64,000 nt of DNA, from assembly GCA_007922305.1 (NCBI GenBank), contig ML677386.1:11575830-11639829 (forward strand), given 5' to 3'. The notes under the pieces were generated by a model, which was given only the letters and a program-made list of their open reading frames with translations, made no database searches and had not been told where the DNA came from. Origin of the DNA: Dermatemys mawii. Lineage: Eukaryota > Chordata > Testudines > Dermatemydidae. The translations under genes and the position numbers were made by a program. Positions 1 to 11,756 of the stretch are shown piece by piece. Every line of letters begins with the position of its first letter. The first letter of the stretch is position 1.

Positions 1-272
1 ACCTCCGCTCTGCCGCCTCCTCCCCCGAGCATGCTGCTGCTCTGCTTCTCCCCCTTCCCTGCCAGGCTGGCTGCATGAAACAGCTGATTCACGGCAAGCC
101 TGAGAGGGGGGTGGGAGAAGCAGAGTGGCGGTGGTGCCGTGCTCAGGGGAGGAGGCACAGTGGAGGTGAGCAAGGGCGAGGGGGGAGCTGCCGCTGAGTG
201 CTCTGCACCCACCAATTTTTCCCCATGGGTGCTCCAGCCTTGGAGCACCCACCGCGTCGGTGCCTATGCATT
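1..272. repeat. GC-rich interspersed repeat fragment in GPR137B intron
   Basis: GC-rich sequence, unlike the surrounding intron, ends near 270. It includes a perfect 11-bp inverted repeat (226-236 with 241-251, 4-nt loop). It has the look of a turtle interspersed repeat; the class is unknown. The open reading through it is not coding until the real exon at 364. Confidence 0.45.
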
Positions 273-363
273 TCACCCTAAGAGAGCTGATTTTGTTTCT
301 TATACTTTTTTAAAACAAACTTACGTTCTCATTTTTGAACATGCTCCTCTGACTTTTCAACAG

Positions 364-492
364 GCAGATCTGAAATGCCAGCTGGGAGATGCTGGGTACA
401 TTGTATTTGGAGTGATCCTCTTTATCTGGGAGCTGCTGCCCACTTCCTTAGTTGTGTACTTCTTCCGTGTTCGAAACCCTACAAAAGACCTA
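364..492 (+). CDS. GPR137B: GPR137B exon: last transmembrane helix
   Basis: A 129-nt, phase 0-0 exon of 43 codons. The acceptor is a pyrimidine-rich tract ending CAACAG and the donor is GTAAGT. It encodes [11 protein letters not shown], a hydrophobic helix ending in VVYFF, and RVRNPTKDL. Confidence 0.95.
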
Positions 493-3400
493 GTAAGTAA
501 AATTTTTTCCAGGCACAATCTTCAGATAATCCTCAGAGCTCAATTTACTGTTAGTTTTTACTTCTCCACATTTTAACTTTTTATTTTCAAACTGTTCTCA
601 GTAAAAATAAAATACTCTTGATCATCCAAACATACCACTTTCCCCAACCAAGTTGTTACTGTAGAAAGTTTACCTGGCACTTGAGTTTGATAATGAAGTA
701 CAGTGTCTTTCATTTTTTGGGCACTGATGCAAAGCCAGCTGCAAGTTATCATCTGATAGCTGCTCAGTGGCACATATGAAATGGGTTTGATGGTCCTAGC
801 CCAATTCTCTCTGAAGACGTTTCCATATCACAAAAACTAGCACCACAATTGGCATCATTGGAATCTTTGTTAGCAGTTTCAGTGGAGCGGTGAGGCCAAG
901 GTTTGAAAGCTAAACTTATGTTGGACTTAAGTAGGCAGAGAAACCAAAATATCTTCTCATAGCAGCAGGTAATCCCCCCAGACTAATATGGGACACATTA
1001 GCAAACGTGTGGGAAAGTTTGCACTGCTGTTAGCTGTATAGTGCCTATCCTACAGAAGAACAAAGGGCTTAATTCCCCAAAGCTGGTAGGAGTGCTAATG
1101 TCACAATAAGAAAGTAGCAGATCTCTGTGAAAAAGCCTTTTAATAGTTAAACTTGAACTACCATAGGAAACCCCAGCCATTTAGTTCTAGCCCTGTTCAT
1201 TATACCAAACATTATATTTACTTTTAAAAATCTTGGACCCTTCACTGCCTAGGAATTAGCCCCATATAACTGTGAAGAAAGGAAACTAACATTTTAAAAG
1301 CACAGATTAGGATGTTCTCTTAACCGTTGTTATAGCAAGTGCATTCTTTAAAAAAAAAATGGAGTTTAGTGGTATTGCTCCTGCTAGTGAATTTAGGATT
1401 GTATGAAAGCAATTCACAAAAATCAATCAGAACAAAGGGAAATGTTCAGATACTAGAAGACAATCTAACCATACCTTGCAAAATACTAGCCTTATAGGGT
1501 CTGATCCTGCAAACCTTTACTCATATGAATAGTCCGACAGAAGTTAAACAAGCCAAACACTATAGAGTACATTCTTCTGCTAAATGTTAGCGGAGGAACA
1601 CATTAGCTAACAAGTTCTAACACTACACCTTTACATCTTGTCTAGACAAGACCCTAAGACTCTAAGTTTGGTGGGGTAAGGTTAGGAGGAGCAAGCTAGT
1701 CCTAATTTCAATAGAGAACTCTGTAACTTCACTCATTTTAGGGGATATGTTCTTTACCTAACATTGCTATTAAATGTGTCTGATCAAATACTAGAGTTTT
1801 CATAGATTCATATATTCAAACATTTCAAGGCCAGAAAGGATGATTGTGATCATCTAGTCTGGTGGTTCTCAAACTTTTGTATTGTTGACCCCTTTCATAC
1901 AGCAAGCCTCTGAGTCCAACCCCTCCCTAATAAATTAAACAAACTTTTGAAAATATTTAGCACTATTATAAATGCTGAAGGTGAAGCACCATTTGAGATG
2001 GAGGCTGACTGTTCATGACACCCCATGTAAGAACCTCACAGCCTCATGAGTGGTCCCGACCCCCAGTTTGAGAACCACTGATCTAGTCTGACGACCTGTT
2101 AACACTAGGCACAGAATTTCCCCAAAATAACAACTTTTGAACTAGAATGGTTATTTTAAAAAAAAGTAATCTTGGTTTAAAACTTGCCAGTGACAGAGAA
2201 TCCCCCACAACCCTTGGTGAATTGTTCGCATGGTTAATTACCCTCACTGTTTAAAAACATATGCCTTGTTTTTGTGTGTATACAAAAATAACAAATAGGT
2301 TTATGCTTGTCTATGTCACAGTGAGAGGAAAACTGAAAATGATAAACAAACAGCCCCACTACAGTTAAACCCACAACTTTCAGTAAAAAAAACCAAACAA
2401 AAAAAAAACCATCAGCAAATGCCAAAACCTCAGATTCTTTAGCAAAGCCACACCATGAATTTTCATGCAAACTTGCCACAAGATGGAGTCCATGGTCACA
2501 GGAGAGTATTGCAATAAACACATTTTTGAATAGTTGCAGAACTACCAAATATTAATATGCCATAAAAGGATTGCCAACAAGAGAGTATTGCAATATAAAC
2601 ACTTCTTAATAGTTGCAGAACTACCAAGTACTTATTAATATGCCAGAAATGGATTGCCGAGAAAAGAGGATTATATATTAAATATTACTATTAGAACAAA
2701 CTGCATCCACTAGTCCAAAAAATATCTAGATACAAATGAAATTTAGTGAAAATCTAACATTTGGCTCTGCTTTCCTTATTTATAAATGGTGATCACTTAA
2801 ATAAATAAAACTTTGCGGGAGTGTTGAGTTGGTTGCATATTTCTCTCCAAAGTTAAAAACCAGAGCCTGCTTAGCTCTATTCAAAATTAAAGTTTTGGTT
2901 CCTGGAATTGTCAAGGGAATACTTTTGTTTTGCCATCTTTGGTAGTTTGCTTTTGCCTGCAGAGCATAACCGAGTGCTCTTATGCTAACATTGCTAGAGC
3001 CTCAAGCAAGTGACCTGGGGGAAAAACCTACACATTTACTACTTAGGTTTTGGATTACTGTTTTTTTTAAATACAAAAGGAAAAAAGACTAACTAGCTTT
3101 ATGCCAAAGAATAATGCAGAATCAACCCTTTCTGTTGCTCTGGGCAAGAATACAAATGTTGCCCCAGCATATCCAAAGAGTCGGGAGAGGAAACAGGGAA
3201 CCCTCCGAAACCGGTGCTGAATGGAAGAGAAAAAAAATCAAGTGTGTGTGGGAATGTGTAAGACAGTGATGTAAATCTAAGCCATGCTGTGGGCAGAGTG
3301 AAAAAACACTAAACTAAAATGAAAATGGTTTGGGATTTTTTTATAAATGGAACAACTGTGTGCAGGCCTCATCACCCAATGGATGTTTCCCCCTGGATTG

Positions 3401-6205
3401 GCCAATGGCTCTGATGTTAGTATATCACTGCTGAGAGACATAATAGCATCCTATTCCCACTGGGGGACCAGATGTCCCAATTTTATAGGGACAGTCCCAA
3501 TTTGGGGGGCTCTCTCTTATATAGGCACCTATTACACCCCACCCCCAATCCCAATTTTTTTACACTTGCTATCTGGTCATCCTAATTCCCACCCTTTAAC
3601 TAGGGATAGTTTCATTGGGAAAGATTGATCAGTTTCCCTGAAGTAAGGGGATGCTGTGCCAGTAAAGATAGGAGAGTAAATTTCAGGACATTGGGAGGTT
3701 GAACTAGAGGTCATTTGCCCTGCTCACCATCTCCTCAGAATTCCTCAGCTCTCCAACCTTATCATCCTACTGTATGCCCCTTCCTCCGTCTGCTAGATCC
3801 AAACTGCTCTCTAAGGGAAGCAAGTGGGTGGTGGTGGCAAGGCCGGGATGGAGAGCCTAGAGCAGACATGTATCAGGCAGCAGGTCTGGTAGCATGAGCA
3901 CTTCTACTCATTGGAAGTGGGCAGGGGATCATTAGGTTTGATGGGAGGAAATGGAGCGAGCAGAATAGGAGGTGAGAGGGAGGGAAAAAATAGTTTAACA
4001 GACTCCTGCCATCTCTCTTGGCTGGAGCCTTTGGCGAGACATCTCCTCAGGGGTATTTTTTAGAAAATGAACAGGTGGCATCTGACACTAAGACACAAAT
4101 TGGTGTAACTTTCACTGATGGATCGTTTCCCCCCCTAGACAAATCCAGGAATGGTACCAAGCCATGGATTCAGTCCACGATCCTATTTCTTTGACAACCC
4201 TCGGCGATATGACAGTGATGACGATCTGGCCTGGAACATTTCACCACAAAGCGTACAGGGCAGGTGAGATATTGGGATGGTTATAGGACGAAGAGATCAG
4301 TGAGGAAAGATAAAATGTTCTACTTATTTTATCATGACTTTTGACCAAATTCAGACACAATACTTAGGGGTAGGGGAAAAAAATCTGTTAGGAGAATTCA
4401 GCAGGAGGGTGCGATAGGGAACAAACATGCATGTATGTGCAAGTGTAAGGCTGGGAGGCAAGGCATTAAAAATGGCAGCACATAAACATTACAAGAACAA
4501 CGGAATGGAGATAGTTAGAATAGCTTGATTTAACAGCTATAACAGAGGGAGCTGGCCCTTTAACGGGCAGGACCAGATCAGTAGTTTCAGTTTTGAGCTC
4601 AGCCCTTTAAGGACAGAAGTTCTCAGACTTGTAGTTCAGGTGCTATAAGCTTGAGAGCAGGACGTGCTGGGAAAGGAAATGGTATGAAGGCAAACTCCTT
4701 TTCCATGGGCAGTGCATGGCACCGGCATTAGGGGAGGCTGGCAGCAAATCTCTCAGAGGAGGGGCAGAGCAGGGCCCAGATGCGGTGCAGAATGGGCGGG
4801 GTCATTGGGAAAAAGCAGGCGGGGGCCTCAGGGTGGAGCACAGGTGGGGCTACTGCCCCTGTGCCCTTTTCCCAGTATGGGGAGAAACCTAAAGGGAGCA
4901 AGAGCTGCTTGTAGACCTCTCCCCTGAGGAGACCTGGAAAAGAGGGGGACTGTGGTAAAGACTCTCTAGTAAGAAGAGATGTGGGCTTGAGACTTTGTGA
5001 ACAGACTGAGCTGGTGGGAGGAGCTCCTAGATAACTCTTATTTTGTACTTAAGAATCTATTAAATCATATGCAAGAGGGGAGACTTTATTGTGAAATTTT
5101 ACCCAGTACTAGGTTTAGGTGCAGGGAGCGTCCTTTTCCACTGCTTGCGAAACACTGAAATTCTATATATTTGAGATCCACCATGAGTCAGCCCCTTATT
5201 TTTAAACTATCGGAGGAATAAGAACACTACACAATACCTTTAAGAAGGCTCCCTTAGTAACCAGGTCCCACCCAATTCTTGTTTTTCATTTATTTGCATA
5301 TAAAAATTAACTTGGTTGAGTTGTGTGCAACTTTCTCTCCAACCCACAATGCAACCATAGTTCAACAAAGCTTGCCGGTTCACACCACGTTGTCTGTGGT
5401 GGTATATTTGCATTTGGGGAAAATCTACAGAGCCTTCGGCATACCACGGAGTGCTTGAGGGTCACAAACATACTGGAACTGGTAGCAGTGTAGTCTGGGG
5501 TCTCCTACTGCCCAGAGAATGTGGACGGAAAAGAGGAGGATCAGCCAAACTTCTTGCAAAGGGCTGCTGGGGAGTGCCACCAAAGAACATCTTAAACGTT
5601 TGGAACTGTTTACGGGCAAACAACCATATGGCATCCTAGCCAAGCTCCCAGTTACTGACCAAGTATTAACTATGTTATGTGTGGACACAAAATATATTTA
5701 GATCCAGCAATGCTACTAGCTGGAGCCAAGTTGTTGGGCCAGGAATTTAGGCAGGCTGACATCCTTGAACACCCTGAACCCTCATGTGGGCAAATGAAGC
5801 AATTAGGTGGTAAAAAACCTTCAGTCATTAATGAACTGGACAGGATTTCAACTGGTAGCCTAAAGATGAAAGTCTCTTTCGTTCATGACCAATTCCTTGA
5901 GCCACAACACTGCCGAACAGCGATGCATAGCTAGATAGCTGATTTAGACTTAAGTACAAAGTCTTGTCTCTACTAGTAGCACCTCTAGAATTTATGTAAA
6001 CTACATTTATGAAGTTATATTCTGTCCCATTTAACTAAATGGCATACAGAGAATCAAGGCATCAGCCATACATTCTTGTGTTTTGTTTTTTAGTTTCTCT
6101 CCAGATTATTATGATTGGGGACATCAACACAACAGTTTCATGGCTTACATAGGATCATTGCAGCCAGAGTCAACAATGGACACAGAACGACCAAGCCCTA
6201 TATAG
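364..6205 (+). CDS. GPR137B: GPR137B, last three coding exons (5' part outside window)
   Basis: Three spliced exons (364-492, 4139-4263, 6094-6205) join in phase into 121 residues plus stop, the C-terminal end of a GPR137-family protein. These are multi-pass lysosomal membrane proteins; GPR137B is known to help control mTORC1 through Rag GTPases. The first exon carries the last transmembrane helix (about 25 hydrophobic residues after KCQLGDAG) followed by the basic [12 protein letters not shown]. The cytosolic tail has the family hallmarks [20 protein letters not shown] and DYYDWG. I chose GPR137B over GPR137 and GPR137C from the tail wording and from its convergent neighbour ERO1B; in human, GPR137B and ERO1B are neighbours on chromosome 1. 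The exons upstream lie left of position 1. No frameshift or stop interrupts the visible part. Confidence 0.93.
493..1798. other. GPR137B intron, no recognised element
   Basis: AT-rich intron sequence. A short stretch near 1500-1555 (GATCCTGCAAA) resembles the edge of the MITE family seen at 38224-38361. Nothing else was recognised. Confidence 0.5.
1799..2262 (-). repeat. CR1 LINE 3'-end fragment, interrupted by a hAT MITE
   Basis: The left edge reads as the reverse complement of a CR1 3' terminus (repeats of ATTCATA type, then AAGGCCAGAAAGGATGATTG). The right part, AGAGAATCCCCCACAACC to TTAATTACCCTCACTG, is the same family's 3' UTR. It is split by the element at 1860-2080. Confidence 0.7.
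1860..2080 (+). mobile_element. hAT-type MITE, family A, copy 1
   Basis: A 221-bp element with terminal inverted repeats of CAGTGGTTCTCAAAC type and perfect 8-bp target duplications ATCTAGTC (1852-1859 and 2081-2088). Non-coding. It lies inside a CR1 fragment. Confidence 0.85.
2502..2663. repeat. Local tandem duplication of about 80 bp
   Basis: Two adjacent units (2502-2580 and 2581-2663) both start GAGAGTATTGCAAT and share TAGTTGCAGAACTACCAA and TTAATATGCC. They have diverged by substitutions and small indels. Confidence 0.85.
3461..3584. mobile_element. hAT-like MITE with GACCAGAT termini
   Basis: A 124-bp element with inverted ends of the type GGGTGACCAGAT, flanked by perfect 8-bp duplications ATTCCCAC (3453-3460 and 3585-3592). 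Confidence 0.8.
4139..4263 (+). CDS. GPR137B: GPR137B penultimate coding exon: cytosolic tail
   Basis: A 125-nt exon with acceptor CCCCCCTAG and donor GTGAGA. It begins [18 protein letters not shown] and continues with the acidic [15 protein letters not shown]. It ends two bases into a codon that the next exon completes. Confidence 0.95.
4264..6093. other. GPR137B last intron
   Basis: Ordinary intron sequence with a purine-rich patch at 4440-4990. No mobile element was recognised. The branch and polypyrimidine region before 6094 is T-rich. Confidence 0.5.
6094..6205 (+). CDS. GPR137B: GPR137B terminal coding exon
   Basis: The acceptor is TTTTTTAG. The first T completes the split codon, then [15 protein letters not shown] and 21 more residues follow, ending ERPSPI and the TAG stop at 6203-6205. 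The 3' UTR starts at 6206. Its end is not clear: ATTAAA occurs at about 6237, 6737 and 8213 and AATAAA at about 9648, none clearly best. Confidence 0.94.
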
Positions 6206-7470
6206 CTCCAGTCAATGACAGTATTAAGACATTCCCTATTAAAAAAATATTCTGAAAAACAAAGTTTAGCAATTTTCCATTATCTGTTGGTTTTTAAGGG
6301 CACTGTTTTGTACAAGGAGCAATAGAGGTCTTTGCCACAGGATTCTCAATCTACAACTTTCCTTAAATGCTAAGTAATGGTTTAATGTCATGAAGCCACA
6401 TTTAAGTTATTATATTGTTCTAAGCCTTGGTATTTTAGACTGATCCCACCTGTGCTTAACTTTATGCATGAAAATACCCACATTGCAGGATAAGGGCCAT
6501 AGTGGACATAATTTAATCACAATTATTTGAGAGAGATTTTTACATAAACACAAACATAACATACTGGAAATGCTTTGAAAATTTTTACAGTGTATATAAA
6601 CAGGACTTTTTAAAAAAATCACACTTACCATTTAAGAAAATACACCGTACCATTTATAACACACATTATAGTTGCCTAAATTGCATGTCAGTCTTTGGTT
6701 TTAAGATATAAAAAACAGTACAGAAAAACACCACCCCAATTAAATGGCAGCATTTTTGAAAACTGTTGCTGTGTTTTTGCAGCAAATTCTGCTCTTCAAT
6801 GTGTATTACTGTAATGTGGCAAACGAAGTGTTTGGCAAGCTGACAGAAGCTCTTGTGTTTAAGCTTATTGTCTAACAGCATATGGCCTCTCTCCAAAAAG
6901 ACTGTTTTATAGTCCCTTTTATAGGGATTGCTTTGGCAAAAGTAGGGGGAGATCCAGCAAAGTGATCAGACTCATTGACACTGCTGTCTGAACTGCAGAA
7001 CTTCAGACACAACCTTCCAAGGTTACTTGTAATTTGAAATGTTCAAATTACAAGTAACCTTGGAAGATTACATATTCGTTAAATCCCACTGGCAAATATA
7101 TATAAAAAAATCAATCCAATGCCAAATCTACCACCGACAGACACTAATCCACCTCTTAACCCTCCTTCAGCTTCTGGTGCAGGAATCAATGAATTACCTA
7201 ATCCTACTTTACACGAGACACAAATATAAAATTATCTTAACCTGGTTTATAGAAGAGCTAGAGCTCTGCTAGAATTAGAAGTTGAGCTGTCTCAGGGCAC
7301 CATACATGAGAGGATGCAAAATGGAACTTGCTCATAGAAAGTGTAAGGGGTGAGATAAAAGTACTTTGTGGAAGGCAGCCATAGTTTCCAAAGGAGTGAA
7401 GGGCTTGTTACATGTAGGTCATTAATTACTACAGAATACAACCCACTTTTTAAAGAATGATTATGTAACC
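6206..7470 (+). other. GPR137B: GPR137B 3' UTR and downstream flank
   Basis: AT-rich non-coding sequence after the stop. No decisive polyadenylation site was seen. It holds a perfect palindrome at 7014-7066. Confidence 0.5.
7014..7066. repeat. Perfect 25-bp inverted repeat with 3-nt loop
   Basis: The left arm (7014-7038, begins CTTCCAAGG) is the exact reverse complement of the right arm (7042-7066, ends CCTTGGAAG). Only ATG separates them. It has no flanking duplication and is not a recognised transposon. Confidence 0.95.
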
Positions 7471-7778
7471 CAGGGGTAGGCAACCTATGGCACGTGTGCC
7501 AAAGGCGGCACACGAGCTGATTTTTAGTGGCACTCAGACTGCCTGGGTCCTGGCCACCAGTCTGGGGGGCTCTGCATTTTAATTTAATTTTCAATGAAGC
7601 TTCTTAAACATTTTAAAAACCTTATTTACTTTACATACAACAGTTTAGTTCTATATCATAGACTTATAGAAAGAGACCTTCTAAAAACATTAAAATGTAT
7701 TACTGGCACATGAAACCTTAAATTAGAGTGAATAAATGAAGACTTGGCACACCACTTCTGAAAGGTTGCCAACTCCTG
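7471..7778 (+). mobile_element. hAT MITE, family B, copy 1
   Basis: A 308-bp element starting CAGGGGTAGGCAACCTATGG and ending AAGGTTGCCAACTCCTG, so the ends are inverted repeats. Perfect 8-bp target duplications ATGTAACC (7463-7470, 7779-7786). Non-coding. Confidence 0.92.
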
Positions 7779-7814
7779 ATGTAACCAATAGTAACTATGC
7801 TCCAGCAAGATTTG

Positions 7815-7975
7815 TGGTCTATATTCCACTCTTGGTGCACATGTGCTTGAGGTCAGAATTTGTTGGTCAGCACTATCCATTGGGCTGCGCCTGCGCCCTG
7901 AATACTCTTGCACCCCCCATCCAAGAGGATAAACCGCAGAAGGGACTAACAGCCTCTCAGTTCCTTTATACAGAA
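7815..7975 (-). repeat. Unclassified repeat-like block
   Basis: The sequence TGCACATGTGCTTGAGG and a GC-rich centre around GCGCCTGCGCCC look like a sauropsid interspersed repeat. A weaker match to the same motif (CATGTGCATCACC) occurs near 8745. The class is unknown. Confidence 0.35.
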
Positions 7976-9679
7976 TCCAGATGTTATTAATTAGATTTTG
8001 TAGTAGATGGGACAGAGGGTTCATCATGGAATATATGTATAAGGACAAATATTTTAAAGAACGACGAAACCTGTTCTTTATAAGGTGGGCAGATGTGGCC
8101 CAACAGAAAGTGGTCGTCAAAATATTGCAATCGAGCACACTGGACACACATGCTGCTGGAATTATTATTTAAGCAGGGCATTACCACAATACTAATGTAA
8201 CCATAAATTTCCTTATTAAACCCAAAACCAACTGGCATTTATACAATTGCTCTGAACTTGACTAAAAAGCCTAAGTAATAAGCAATGTACTGAATCCACA
8301 CAGTAACAAAATATTTATAAGCATTTGATCAAGATATTTACAAACAGGCTAAACTCAAAGGTGCTTATACCCATATTGGTCAGGCAGGTATCAGCAATAA
8401 CCCTTGAAGAATTTACTTTTTTTTTTACCCTTTAACAAACAAGTGATATCCTTGCCAATTATCCCACCTTAGTTAAGGCCAGGTGAAGCAACGTTTTACA
8501 CAGACAATTACCTATTGCAACTGGTACTAAATTGACTGTGTTTTATTTCTATTACTTTAGCCCAAACCTTAAATATAACAATACTGGTATTTCAAAGGGC
8601 CTTACGGGTTTAACATAATATTTCTCCTTTCCCATGAACTCCTTTGTTTTGGTCACATGCTTTGAGCCTATTGCTCATGTTAATATTGCAACTCAATTTA
8701 AAACCATAGTTCACCCAAATCCAGTCTGGGCCTCTGTGGTCTACATGTGCATCACCGAGGGTGGAATACACATGGACAGATAGCTGAATATATACATACC
8801 TTTCCTTTTACTGAAAGCATACCAAATACCACAAAATGTTGCAAGAGCTATTATTGAGATCTATTTTATTGCTAGGTTAGATTTACGGAATTTGTTAATG
8901 AAAATAATCAAGTAATGATACAAAGGCCTTAAGATTTGATAAGGTCTCAGCCACATTCCCATAAGGAGACTTCTATAGGAGTCTGATGGAGTGAGGACCT
9001 TGGGAAATGGTCACAAAAATAGAACCAAACATCTCTCGCTTTACTGTACATGATGGCTTATACATGGACCCTACAGTTTCAGCGCAAGTGGTGTTTTCAT
9101 ACCACAGTCAACCTGCTGTCATGCATTACTGTAGATTTTGTGAAGGTAAGATGGGGAAGCCCATTCTGTATCAGTTTACTAGAACAAGAAATAGGATAGC
9201 TACAGCAATACTTAAGTAGAAAAGCCATGTATGAGTAAAGGGAAGGGTTAAACATTGAGCACATCTGAAAGATGTGGAAACCCCTGCTCCAGCCACATCT
9301 GCACAAAAGACCAAGGGATGAATTTGGTATAAATTTTATCTGGAGATGTGATGACATTTTTTAAGTAAATGCATGAAGCTTCAAAAGGATAGAAATCAAA
9401 GAGCACTGGAAACTTCAATCACGCTTGAGAATACGGGTCTTTTTTGTGTAAAGCATAGTGATGCACCACCAAGTTCAAACCCTACTGTGAAATGAGAACT
9501 TTCAGAAGTAGTTCTTAAAGTAGCTCAGATGCCCCTTTGCAAACAGGTCAAATTATTTCTAGCTTAAATATACTGTAATATGATTTATATTTCCCGTTCC
9601 TACATCGCCGCTATTTTCTCAAACCAGTCTCAGTGATTTAATATTTAATAAACAATCCCACTTCAGGGTACTACTAGAG
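7976..9679. other. Intergenic, no recognised element
   Basis: AT-rich sequence between two hAT copies. An AATAAA near 9648 on the + strand is a possible distal GPR137B polyadenylation signal, but its context is not convincing. Confidence 0.4.
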
Positions 9680-9899
9680 CAAGGGTTCTCAAGCTAGGGC
9701 TCATGACCCCTCAGTGGGTCACAAGGTTATTACATGGGGGAGTCACAAGCTGTCAGCCTCCATCCCAAACCCCACTTTGCTTTCATTATTTACAATAGTG
9801 TTAAATAGAAAGTGTTTTTAATTTATAAGGGGCAGGGGGCTGCACTCAGAGGCTTGCTGTGTGAAAGGGGTCACCAGTACAAAAGTGTGAGAATCACTG
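9680..9899 (-). mobile_element. hAT-type MITE, family A, copy 2
   Basis: A 220-bp element in the opposite orientation to the copy at 1860. The ends are CAAGGGTTCTCAA and GTGAGAATCACTG. Perfect 8-bp duplications TACTAGAG (9672-9679, 9900-9907). Confidence 0.88.
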
Positions 9900-10412
9900 T
9901 ACTAGAGTATCTCATGGAAATAAAAGAGGAAGGATGACTTTTTTTAAGCTAATAAAAAAACCCAGAAGCCTTTTAAATATGTAAGAATTTTCCAGCATGT
10001 GTTAACATTTCACATTAAAAACCATCAGCCTAGATTTTCCTTGAAGAAACAAACATTAGGGGGTTCCACTGCTCTCTCCCACTTCAAAAGCTTTTTCCTG
10101 TATGTTCAAACAAAAGCAGGGAACATGTCTTTAATCTAAAAAGCTACATGAAGGTAAAACAAGGGGTAAATTATTTTCCTTGTAAATCTGCTTCTCTAAA
10201 CATATCTGGCAGTATTCTCACTCCTGGATCTTCGCTCCTCAGCAGGAGACTGAAGAAACTGCCGTTGCTCATAAGATTTTTTTGATCATTCAGGGCAATA
10301 ATAGGGGTTTATTCAGAGCAATAATAGGGGGTCAAAGCTTGAGCCAGTCTCCCACGTGAGACCCTCCCAAGTGCAAAAGTTGCCCTCTAAATATTCTAGT
10401 CAGTTCCTTTAA

Positions 10413-11066
10413 CAGAGATGTGGGCAAACGTTTTGGCTCAAGGGCCACATCTGGGTATGGAAATTGTATGGTGGGCCATGAATGCTCATGAAATTGGGCG
10501 TTGGCATGCAGGATGGCACGAGGGCTCCAACTGGGGGTGCAGGCTCTGGGGTGGGGATGAGGGGTTGGGAGTGCAGGAAGGTGCTCCAGGCTGGGACCAA
10601 GAGGTACGGAGGGCGAGAGGGTTATCAGGGTTGGGGCACAGGAGGAGATCAGGAGTGTAGGCTCCAGGCAGCGCTTACCTCAAGCAGCTTCCAGAAACAG
10701 TGGCATGTCCCCCTTCCGGCTCCTATGTGGAGGCACAGCCAGGTGGCTCTGCATATTGCCCTGTTGGTAGGCACTGCCCTTGCAGCTACCATTGGGTTGT
10801 GGTTCCCAACCAAAGGGAGTTGCAGGGGTAGTGCTTGGGGAGGGGGCAGCGTGTGAAGCCCCCCTAGTTGCCCTTACACGTAGGAGCCGGAAGCTGCTGC
10901 TTCCCGGGAGCCATGTGGAGTGGGACAAAACCCTGACCTTGCTCCCTGGCTGGAGCGCCTGAGCAGGGCAAGCCCCAGACAGCTCTTCCTGGCGCAAGCT
11001 GAAGGGCTGGATTAAAACGTCTGGGGAGCCGGATGCGGCCCCCAGGCCATAGTTTGCCCACCTCTG
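10413..11066. mobile_element. GC-rich hAT-like non-autonomous element
   Basis: A 654-bp element with inverted ends CAGAGATGTGGGCAAAC and GTTTGCCCACCTCTG. The inside is GC-rich and contains an imperfect hairpin at about 10780-10830 (CAGCTACCATTGG facing CCAAAGGGAGTTG). The flanks show no clear 8-bp duplication. Long open frames inside are due to base composition. Confidence 0.65.
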
Positions 11067-11179
11067 ATTTAGCAGAAGGCAAACCTCTGGCAAATAAAAA
11101 CTCAATTAAAGATCAACATAAGCTAAAAGGTGTGCCTCAGGAAAACTGAAATACAAATGCAAAAGAAATACCCCTAAAC

Positions 11180-11470
11180 CAGTGGCTCCCAAACTTTAAC
11201 AACCCGTGAACCCCTTTCACTAAGATAAGTCTTGTGAACTCCCTCCTAAAAATGAGGATTTCCAGGGATTTTCTCCTTTACCTCAGCATAAATTATAAAA
11301 GCAGTGATCTTAGAAATAAAATTGTTTTTATGACACACTCATTACACACTATTTATTAAATTATTCTTTAACATCGCAGTATTTTTATTACATTATGAAA
11401 ACGGTAACACTCTCCAAGAATTCACTTTTGTAGCTTGTCTCACTTTTGATTAAGCCTGTTATAAGACAAG
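11180..11470. repeat. hAT-like fragment
   Basis: Begins CAGTGGCTCCCAAACTTT, a Charlie-like hAT terminus. No matching other end or duplication was found, so it is probably truncated. Confidence 0.5.
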
Positions 11471-11756
11471 ACTATCAGAGGTGCCAGTAGAAAAAAGGGT
11501 GCGGGGCAAAGGGGGGGCATGGAAAAAAAGGGGAGGGATCCGTGGAGGGATCACTGATGCGGGGGCGGCACGTGACCCTCGTCAGCCCCCATACTGGTGC
11601 CCCTGGCTCCTGTGTTTCATCAAGGAGTATCAGATGTGAAACCGAATAAAGGTATTTAAGAAGACAACTCAAAGAGTTCCTCCTACACAAGCATTCATAG
11701 CTTGGCAGTCCAGGCAAACAATGCACATTACAACAAAGCTTAAACTTGTTCTTCAT

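Noticed and set aside
139..576. A single 145-codon open frame taken as one exon
   Set aside because: Only 364-492 is coding; it is bounded by a good acceptor and a GTAAGT donor, and the rest is intron or GC-rich repeat.
7815..7975. Possible small nuclear RNA-like sequence
   Set aside because: No recognisable snRNA promoter, Sm site or fold was seen; it looks like an interspersed repeat.
10418..11105. Several overlapping open frames of 60-141 codons
   Set aside because: They lie inside a GC-rich hAT-like MITE with inverted ends; open frames are expected there from base composition.
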